A stretch of 64,000 nt of DNA from Polytrichum commune. Taxonomy: Eukaryota > Streptophyta > Polytrichopsida > Polytrichales > Polytrichaceae. A program made the position numbers and the translations under genes. Within the stretch, counting starts at the first letter, position 1. Each line of letters begins with the position of its first letter. Below, in pieces: positions 56,759-64,000 of this stretch. The stretch spans positions 51,172,758-51,236,757 of the forward strand of contig OX485805.1 in assembly GCA_950295325.1 (NCBI GenBank). Direction: 5' to 3'. The notes beneath the pieces are model-generated. The model was not told the DNA's origin. It saw only the letters and a program-made list of their open reading frames with translations, and searched no databases.

Positions 56759-57040
56759 ATGGTAGAGGATGTAGAGAGAACACCAGTGAGGCGGAAAAGA
56801 AGACGTAGGAAAGCTTTGTATTTTACTTCTGAGAAAGAGAGGTTTAGATTGAATGTAGGACAGAAGAATACATTCTTTTGAGTACAATATCATTTTGAGT
56901 ACGATAAAAAAAACTGTGAAAACATTGAATTTTGATACAATATTGACAATGACGATGGAGGACGATGAAGGTGAAAAGAACAAAGAGCATGCAGACGATC
57001 GTATATCGGAGTCGGAAATGAAAACAAGTTAAAAAAACAG
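56759..57040 (+). pseudogene. Exon 1 of the accessory gene, degraded (copy 2)
   Basis: ATG at 56,759 opens MVEDVERTPVRRKRRRRK and LYFTSEKERFRLNVG, clearly the counterpart of exon 1 in copy 1 (MVDDVERTPVRPKKRRRK). The frame then reaches a stop within about 40 codons, though acidic and Lys-rich segments and an ACGTAAGT donor-like site remain near 57,050. Downstream exons are absent, so the gene is dead here. The conserved basic patch supports its importance before decay. Confidence 0.75.
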
Positions 57041-57177
57041 AACAAACAAAAACGTAAGTGAACTTCACTTTCATATAATCTGATAGTGCATTGAATGAAA
57101 ATGAGGTAGAATATGATATTTATATTTAAGTACAAATTGTTGAACATATTAAAACAATGGAAATGTTACTGAAGTGA

Positions 57178-58125
57178 ACCATATACGTTAACGCACATGG
57201 TACGTGGGGCGAACAAGAAAGCTAGAAGATTAGGAGGAAAAATCTTGTACGTCAACGTACATGGTTCTTTATTCTAACTTTTAACCTCTCTAAGTCGCTA
57301 CGACATGCTCTGTGCGTTAACGCACAGGGTATATGACAACGACTTAGAGAGGTTATAAATTAGAATGAAGAACCATGTACGTTGACGTACACTGTATATG
57401 ACAACGACTTTAAAAGGTTATAAGTTAGGAGGAAAAACCATGTACATTGATATATAATGTATGTGGTGGCAAGTAAGGGAGCTTGAAAGTTAGGAGGGAG
57501 AACCATGTGCATTAACACATAGGGTATGTGCCAATGACTTGGAGAGCCGAAAAGTTTAAAAAAACCTTATTGTATGAATTTGAAACGACGTAAAGAGGGT
57601 TGGAGCAAGAAATTTGGCGAAAATGGAGTTAGAATGTAGAAAATGAGGAATATGTGTGCTGAAATATTGATGCAATATGTAACAGGTGCTAGAAAATCAT
57701 AAGAAACAATACGAAATTTTTTTGTGCCCGCAAATTCAAAATCTACAAGGTGGCAAAAAACAATGAAATACATAGAAGAATGAATATTAAGGGAAATGAT
57801 TTCAAACAAGGAAAATATTATAAGAAAATATTATAGCTACAGATATTTAAATAAAATTTATTTTTATTTTTATTTTTTTCAGACATCATTTGTATTATTT
57901 ATAGATTTTATAAGTTTTGGCAAATCTACCAAATCCAGACTTTTCAAATTTCTGATATGAACCCCGTGCATTAATGCACAGGGTCTGCGCTGGCAACTTT
58001 CAAAACATATGTAGCCAGACAAACAGATCCTGTGCGCTAGCGCACAGGGTCTATGCGCGCAACTTTGCTAGACCTCCAGTTGGGCACATAGACCCTGTGC
58101 GTTAACGCACAGGGTCTGTCCTAGT
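57178..58125. repeat. Palindrome array in intron 1 of copy 2
   Basis: About nine diverged palindromes between exon 1 and the copy end: near 57,180 (TACGTTAACGCACATGG), 57,247 (GTACGTCAACGTAC), 57,308 (CTGTGCGTTAACGCACAG), 57,382 (GTACGTTGACGTAC), 57,505, 57,964 (TGCATTAATGCA core), 58,029 (CTGTGCGCTAGCGCACAG) and 58,091 (CCTGTGCGTTAACGCACAGG). Several have paired changes on both arms that keep symmetry. Location relative to exon 1 is the same as in copy 1. Confidence 0.82.
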
Positions 58126-58194
58126 TGTTTAGGGTGAGCCTCCACCCTAATCATACAATACTTAAGCTACCAAAGTCACACCTTAGGATTTTTT

Positions 58195-58740
58195 TCCCCC
58201 TTCTTCCTCTTGTTGGTGGTTGTGTGTTGTTGTGTGTTGTTGTTGTAGTATTATTCTTGCTAATGTGTTGCTACTACTTCTAGTGCTATTGGTGTTGGTG
58301 TTATCAGGTCCAGTTACCAATATTTTGTTGTTGTTCCTAGTGGTGTTGGTGTTACTGGGTTTAGTTATTTATCTATTGTTGTTATTGGTGTTGTTTTTCT
58401 CCTGGTGTTGGAACTGTTATTTTACTGTTGGTGTTGTTGTTACTGTTATTTTTCTGTTGGTGTTGTTATTTTGTTGTTGGTGTTGGTGCTGCTATTCTCG
58501 CTCTATTTCTGCTGTTGTTCTTGTGTTGGAGCTGGTGTTGTTGTTACTGTTATTTTTCTGTTGGTGCTGTTATTTTGTTGTTGGTGTTGTTATTTTGCTG
58601 TTGGTGTTGGTGTTGCTATTCTCGCTTTATTTCTGCTGTTGTTCTTGTGCTGGAGCTGGTGTTGTTGTTACTGCTTTGTTTTTGTTGTTGAATAATGAGT
58701 TATTAATGGAATGTAAGGTTGAATGTCTATCATGTCAAAC
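58195..58740 (+). repeat. Expanded GTT/TGCTG-rich cryptic microsatellite
   Basis: The end of the intron in copy 1 (plus map 36,880-36,940, seen there as CAACAA) is short; in copy 2 the matching tract (TTGCTAATGTRTTGCTACT landmark at 58,258) has grown to about 500 bp, with a ~150-bp block ('TATTTCTGCTGTTGTTCTTG' through 'GTTGTTACTG') repeated twice. Three overlapping Leu/Val/Cys-rich frames (58,220-58,753 and others) are translations of this repeat, not genes. Confidence 0.75.
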
Positions 58741-58749
58741 ATCTGAATG

Positions 58750-60581
58750 CTAGAAGGTGTTTGTGTATATGTGAGGTCGTGTAATAATTTAATTGTAGAA
58801 AAAGAAGATGTTTACTGATGATTGATAACAGTGAGATGAATTGGATATATATCTATATATGTTTTTTAATAAGTTCTTGGAAGTTAGTAAAATATGATTG
58901 ATGCGCGATAATGCTAGGACAATGGTATGCTTTATGGAGAGGCATTAAATCTAAAGAGAATTTGAAATTGGTCAAGGATTATAGCCTAAAGGAACTTAAG
59001 CTAGGCGCTAAGCAGAGTGTTTGTGTTGCTTTGTGTAAGGATTAAAGTGTTATATCAAAGTGGTATCTGAAGTGTTTGCGGGAATTAACTCCTTGCGAAT
59101 GATTATAAAAAAACCATGGAGTTAATGGCGTAATATTATTATCTGATTATCCGAGAAGGGAGGAAGGCCATAATCTATAGTTACTTTTGTTGAATTTTGC
59201 TGCAAGAATACAAAGAACTTAAGCTTGTCACAAGCCTGTAGGCCATTGACTGTGGTGTAGCAAAATTGTTGGCCTAATTAATTAATGAACCAATTAAAGA
59301 TATTTACCTAAGGACATGTTAAGTGTATATTAATGGATTATTGTCAGGGCTTGGTAATCTATAGCGCGATATTGAATTTGTAATGATATTCGTAGTGATC
59401 GAAGCCTAAATCGAGTAATTGCCGAGGCTATAGTTTGTGTGATATTACCAACGTAGATTATATCAAACTAACTCTCAACAGGAGCCGAACAATCAAAGTG
59501 GAAAGGCTATTGATTGTGAAAGGTTCACCGAAGTTGTTGTGAAGGATCAACGGACTTACCGATTGGAGATATAATACATATACCACGACATGTGAAACTA
59601 AAAATTATTGATAGCTCATAGGATTGAAAGATCACTCGGAATTAATCCTAGCTCCAATAATTGAATATCTTAGGCAATTGTCTTGGGAATTATAAATGCC
59701 ATGAGTTGGTGAATGAATTGTTTTAGGAATTAAGAGTGTGAGATTGCAACGCTAAGACAAATAAGACAAATCCATCTAGTATGTGAGGAAATGTAAGCCC
59801 CCATATGTGGTATGGCCTATGAATGCAATTGAGAATGTGATGATTACCTTGACCAAGACCAGGTATAAGATTATTGTCGGACTGCATGATTAAGATTGAA
59901 TGAAAGGAAACTGACAATCCTTCTTTTATTTGGGGATAATTAATGTCCTTTCTCCTTTTGATTCATATGAGTTATTGAGTGTTCAATAATCCTTTTTTCT
60001 ACCCTTGGTAGAAATGGTAGTTCTTACCGGACTGTTCATTACCTATTTCCAATCTTACTTGGCCTTTCCTGTATTGAGATTATATCATTTTCATATCCTT
60101 CTCTAACCATTTATCTCTATTCCCTCCTCAACCGATACCCTTCTACGCGTTCATGGTTTTAACATTTGCAAGGGATACCTCTTGCTATTAGTAGGATTAG
60201 AACCATTATTGAAATCCTTGTTAATGAGGAGGTAGATCTCATACCACCACTTCCTATTAGAAGACGTCACTACCTTACCAATATAGCTTGAGGTGAATAG
60301 TTATTTGACTTTTGGTGTTGTAGTGTATGCTAGTTAAGGGTCGAAACTTGGCAATTAGATGAGTTGGTAGAGTTTCTATATGTTAGTAGAATGATGTTAG
60401 TGTGGTCATATTATAGTTTGTACTAGTTGAAGATTGGTCATAGTTTGAGGACCGGTCATGATTTAATGACCAGTTATTGGTTTAGGGTTTGTAGGTGTTC
60501 AGAATTGGAATTTCTTAAAAGTTAGAGAGTTATTGAGAGCGTAAAATTTTTCTTTGGTGTTTCTAAGCATTGGGAAATTTG
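58750..60581. other. Intergenic DNA, nothing assigned
   Basis: AT-rich. A TGGTATCTGAAG at about 59,061 faintly resembles an initiator-tRNA primer-binding site, but no LTR end precedes it. No other feature could be supported. Confidence 0.45.
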
Positions 60582-60586
60582 AGGTG

Positions 60587-62166
60587 TATGAGCCCAAAAT
60601 GAGTGCTCATATTTGTTTTATGTTTAGAATTTGATTAGAATTGCAATTGGAGTGTTATTAAAACAATCAAAAGTATAAAAAGAGTGAGGCTTGGTGTGGA
60701 TTTATGTTTAGGCCTTAAGCCATTTTGTGTGGTTAATTAGAGGTTTAGCGGAATTAGGGAGTGTTTTGATTAGAGGAGTAGTGTTTGATGAGGCAAGAGG
60801 AAGAGCCTTTGATTTAATTGTTTGAATTAGAACGTGTTCTTGTTGGTTTAGGGGGTGAGGAGTTAGGGGGTAGGATAAGGTCCTACTAAGTAGGAAAAGG
60901 TTAGAGGGTTCGTGGTTGTGGGGTGCCCTCCCTCCTTCCTTCCTCTCTCTCTCTCTCATTCTCTCTCTCTCTCTCTCGTGTGGTGTGTGGGGGTGTGTGT
61001 GTGTGTGTGTGTGTGTGTTATGTAGTGTGGTAGGGAATATAGTTGATTAGAAGGAAATATTAGAATAGTTGAATGGGCTTAGCCGAGAGGCAGCAGTGGA
61101 AGCTGGAATGGGCTTAGCCGAGAGGCAGTAGCTGTAAGCTGGAATGGGCTTAGCTAGAGGCAGCAATGGAAGCTGGAATGGGCTTAGCCGAGAGGCAATA
61201 GCTGTAAGCTGGAATGGGCTTAGCTAGAGGCAGCAATGGAAGTTGGAATGGGCTTAGCCGAGAGGCAACAATGGAAGCTGGAATGGGCTTAGCCAAGAGG
61301 CAACAATGGAAGCTGGAATGGGCTTAGCCGAGAGGCAGCAGCTGTAAGCTGGAATGGTCTTAGCTAGAGACAATAGTGGAAGCTGGAATGGGCTTAGCCG
61401 AGAGGCAGCAGCTGTAAGCTGGAATGGTCTTAGCTAGAGACAACAGTGGAAGCTGGAATGGGCTTAGCCGAGAGGCAACAGTGAAAGCTGGAATGGGCTT
61501 AGCCGAGAGGCAGCAACTGTAAGCTGGAATGGTCTTAGCTAGAGACAACAGTGGAAGCTGGAATGGGCTTAGCCGAGAGGCAACAGTGAAAGCTGGAATG
61601 GGCTTAGCCGAGAGGCAGCAACTGTAAGCTGGAACGGGCTTAGCTAGAGGCAGTAGTGGAAGCTGGAATGGGCTTAGCCGAAAGGCAGCAGCTGTAAGCT
61701 GGAATGGGCTTTAGCCGAGAAGGGTCAGCCGAGGCTTGTTATGATTAGGCCTCGAAGGATTTAGTAGAGGCCTAAAGGGATAGACCGAGGTTGTATAATG
61801 AGGGGAGCCCATGTTACTACATTAGATTAGGTGGTGGCTAGTTAATTAGGACATCACTTAATATACCTTAGAAAATTAGTTCCTTAGCCAACTAAGGGAA
61901 ACAAAGGACATTAGATTGTAGGGGTAATGGGTGAATTCGGATGGGAGTAATGTTGGATTGCAATAGAGTGTGTAAGCTTGTGATAGTAGAGAAGAGCATT
62001 TGTCAACGCTTGTACTATTATCATGAAATGGATTGGTGTGCAATGATTGATGGGATATGTAATGGATCCTCACAAATTTGGTCAAATGGAATTGTGGAAA
62101 GATGAATGTGATATCCATTCCCTCACCCGGACTAGGACGCTTCAGGGTGGGCGGTTTGGCCTCACA
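60587..62166 (+). mobile_element. Solo LTR E (family 1, TATGAG subfamily)
   Basis: Starts TATGAGCCCAAAATGAG and ends TTTGGCCTCACA, 1,580 bp, with a perfect TSD AGGTG (60,582-60,586; 62,167-62,171). TATAAAAAG lies about 85 bp from the start, conserved with LTR D. A CT/GT-rich microsatellite (60,942-61,018) precedes the internal array. No coding sequence. The gag remnant 0.6 kb downstream is not part of it, because LTR E has its own complete TSD pair. Confidence 0.92.
61068..61725 (+). repeat. ~36-bp tandem repeats inside LTR E
   Basis: Eighteen or so units of GAATGGGCTTAGCCGAGAGG + CAGCAGCTGTAAGCTG in several variants that recur in a mixed order, indicating amplification of groups of units. 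The minus-strand frame at 61,360-61,548 is a repeat artefact. Confidence 0.88.
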
Positions 62167-62171
62167 AGGTG

Positions 62172-62759
62172 ATGATGTGACTTGAAGACGTGTGGAGAGA
62201 AACTTGAGGCATAGTTGTATTTCTACATTTTATTTATAAAAGAACATTTTGGAACTTGATTTATCTTTGTTTATGCATGATTAAATTATAAACTTGATGT
62301 GAAATCTTAGAGAGGTGTTTGGTGTGGTACTTCATGTGTATGCAGAAAATGTTATGTTAGTTGCAATAAATACTTAATAATGAATGATGATTAGTTCAGA
62401 AGAAAGATACTATAAAACCTCCCACAAACTACCACATCTAGAAATCCCGTGTTTTTCGAGTATCACAAAAAAAATTACATGACATCTTATTTGTGAACCC
62501 GACGTGAAAGTCTAGAGTTTTAGGATGAATTAATGTATCGAGTTCTTGAAAATCTATATCCTAATCCTTTTCATATCAAGATTATATGTGGAGATAGATT
62601 TCAATTTCAAAGGTTTTTATTAGCCAGATTTGAAATTGTTTTAATGAGAGATATTATGAATTCACATCTACCACTTTACCACTTATAATTAATGGTGAAA
62701 AATAAAATTTTACAAATTTCATTTTAGTATAGTTAGAGAGGAAATGTTAACAACGAAGA
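62172..62759. other. Spacer between LTR E and gag remnant
   Basis: AT-rich; no element end or LTR for the following gag could be identified. Confidence 0.4.
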
Positions 62760-63860
62760 GAAAATTAAGTTGTGATTGGTAGCTTGAAACAGGTCATGGA
62801 GAATTGAGAGACACCACAAGGGAATATAGTACAAACAATGCGAGTGTTTGATGCCTTCAATCTATATATGAAACAATGACTAGAAATTCAACGGAAGGAA
62901 GCTTTTGCAAGTAAAGTTTTGCATTTAATTGTTGATAAGGTTAAAGAATTTAACGGTAGAGATATTATTTGATACTTGCGGAAGGTTTTCGAGACAGAAA
63001 ATGATAGATGATTTTTAACTTGCGGTACTACCGAAGATTTGTGGAAGGCTGAAAGAATTAAAGAAGAACAATTGCGAGACTTGAAAAACATTCGTGCTAG
63101 CATTAAAACAAAAAATTATGAAGGATTTAGTAAGAATAAAAATAAGAACCTTCTTTGATTGGGTTGCACAACCAAAGAAGGGTTTATCGGCAAGTAAACT
63201 TTTGAGGGAGTTTAAGCGTTAATTTGTACAATTGTCAAAGACTGAAATGACAACCTTAGAAGTGGAGAAGCCGGAGTTGTTCATGCAAGAGGCGGATGTG
63301 AATTTGCAAGAAAAAATATTATTTTTTTGGATGATCAAAGCGAAGAGCACGGATTGAAAGGTGATTGAAAAAAAGTGGTTGGGACAGTTTTATTGCTTAC
63401 CAAGAGATAATGACGAAAAGATAAGAATATATAATAAATGATGTCAAAGCTACGGTATTTCCTAGGTTACATCCTTATGGTAATCTACTAACTACAAATT
63501 CAAAGATGGAGGATATGACAATGAATAAATTCGTAAAATATTTTTATGAATTAAAGATTAACCTAGCTAGGCTTTAAAAAAATGGTCTATCATTATATAA
63601 TCCAATAAAAAAATCTTTAAGTTCAAAATCAGGGCAATTAGATGGAAGATTGCTACCACGGTATATATGGTGCGATAGATTTGATCATTCACTAAGAGAG
63701 TGTGAGGAATTCATAATGGCATTACGGAGTGATATGGTATTGTTAAAGAAGGGCGGATGCATTTGAGAGAAAATGGAGCATCATTAAAAATAAACTTTGA
63801 AAAAAAATGGCATGAAAATATTGATGGATGGTTTGTAAGAAAATTATACACTTGAATTGG
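62760..63860 (+). pseudogene. Ty3-type retrotransposon gag remnant
   Basis: Plus-strand frames with stops read VKEFNGRDI (about 62,940), then WVAQPKKGLSASKLLREFKR (63,160-63,220), KPELFMQEADVNLQEKI (about 63,270-63,320), and a damaged zinc knuckle WCDRFDHSLRECEEF (about 63,668-63,712; first Cys of C-x2-C-x4-H-x4-C lost), followed by NGASLKINFEK. This order is that of plant Ty3-type gag proteins, which coat the element RNA. At least four stops make it non-functional. No protease or reverse transcriptase is inside the window; the element may continue past 64,000. The reverse frame at 62,888-63,103 is a shadow. Confidence 0.7.
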
Positions 63861-64000
63861 AGTGGAAATTTTATTTGTATGGTTTAGGTATTAGCATTGA
63901 GGTACCAGCTCAAGTCAGTTCCTTGTGGCCAAGTGATATGAAAATCACTGAAAGTGAAAAGCATTATGAAAATACATTATTTCATGCTGGAAAGGTTATT

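Larger units (their letters stand above)
48730..58740 (-). mobile_element. MULE copy 2: truncated element with nested insertions, inside copy 4
   Basis: Its terminus GAGAGAAGCTATC at 48,730 plus heptamers equals the right end of copy 1 reversed. After a 1.17-kb LTR insertion in the terminal repeat, homology to copy 1 resumes at 49,939 and runs through the 3' flank, transposase (minus), promoter, exon 1 of the accessory gene (56,759) and its palindrome intron to about 58,272, where a GTT-rich tract expands. Exons 2-8 of the accessory gene and the other terminus are absent. The flanking ten bases GCACAACATG have no partner that I can find. Truncation is probably by deletion. Confidence 0.88.

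Noticed and set aside
58220-58753. 177-codon Leu/Val/Cys-rich frame that looks like a membrane protein
   Set aside because: It is the translation of a GTT/GCTG-rich expanded microsatellite; all three forward frames are open for the same reason.
59055-59075. Primer-binding site of an LTR element (TGGTATCTGAAG)
   Set aside because: Only a partial match, not preceded by a CA-type LTR end, and no paired LTR was found.
60587-63860. LTR E as the 5' LTR of the gag remnant
   Set aside because: LTR E is flanked on both sides by the same AGGTG, which marks it as a solo LTR; the base after it is TSD, not a primer-binding site.

Overview
This window looks like nuclear DNA of a land plant with a large, repeat-rich, AT-rich genome. 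The evidence is spliceosomal introns of about 90-110 bp, Mutator-like (MULE) transposases with a plant-type SWIM zinc finger, LTR retroelements with 5-bp target-site duplications (TSDs), small non-autonomous DNA transposons and nucleosome-length tandem repeats. A seed-free plant (bryophyte, lycophyte or fern) is my guess from the protein style, not something the sequence proves. I recognise no ordinary cellular gene; almost everything I can identify is mobile DNA.

Layout. 1-14.5 kb: AT-rich intergenic DNA with a 486-bp MITE (4739-5224) and a ~157-bp tandem repeat (9.4-11.1 kb). 14.5-17.7 kb: two solo LTRs, one nested in the other. 17.7-24.4 kb: intergenic DNA, a second ~157-bp repeat and a compound microsatellite. 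24.7-28.0 kb: MULE copy 3, a transposase remnant broken by a 334-bp CACTA-like element and a solo LTR. 28.6-30.0 kb: another solo LTR. 32,801-44,516: MULE copy 1, complete to both ends and flanked by a perfect 10-bp TSD. 44.8-46.2 kb: a foldback element full of quasi-palindromes, itself hit by a 287-bp TIR element. 47.4-48.7 kb: MULE copy 4 fragment. 48,730-~58,740: MULE copy 2, reverse orientation, inserted into copy 4, broken by two LTR-type insertions and truncated. 60.6-62.2 kb: a fifth solo LTR of the main family. 62.8-63.9 kb: decayed Ty3-type gag.

The main object is MULE copy 1. It carries two divergent genes from one ~550-bp intergenic region. The plus-strand gene is the transposase (SUMO-type motifs, Cys/His-rich region, MULE DDE core, SWIM finger), damaged by three stop codons and one frameshift. 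The minus-strand gene has eight reconstructable exons (~1,175 codons) joining a basic N-terminus, a ParB-like domain with a GNHR motif, a Cys/His cluster and a C-terminal DNA-methylase-like domain with a good SAM-binding motif but a degenerate catalytic motif. Its 2-kb first intron holds arrays of ~20-22-bp palindromes, partly on an exact 64-bp period, and the diverged copy 2 keeps palindromes at the same place. A DNA-binding/methylase-like accessory protein beside clustered palindromes resembles, in logic only, bacterial ParB-parS and the VANC anti-silencing system of Arabidopsis VANDAL MULEs. This is the best candidate here for an undescribed system.

The insertions date each other: copy 2 is inside copy 4; solo LTRs and small TIR elements are inside copies 2, 3 and 4; and several insertions have an empty-site counterpart elsewhere in the window, so their boundaries can be given to the base.
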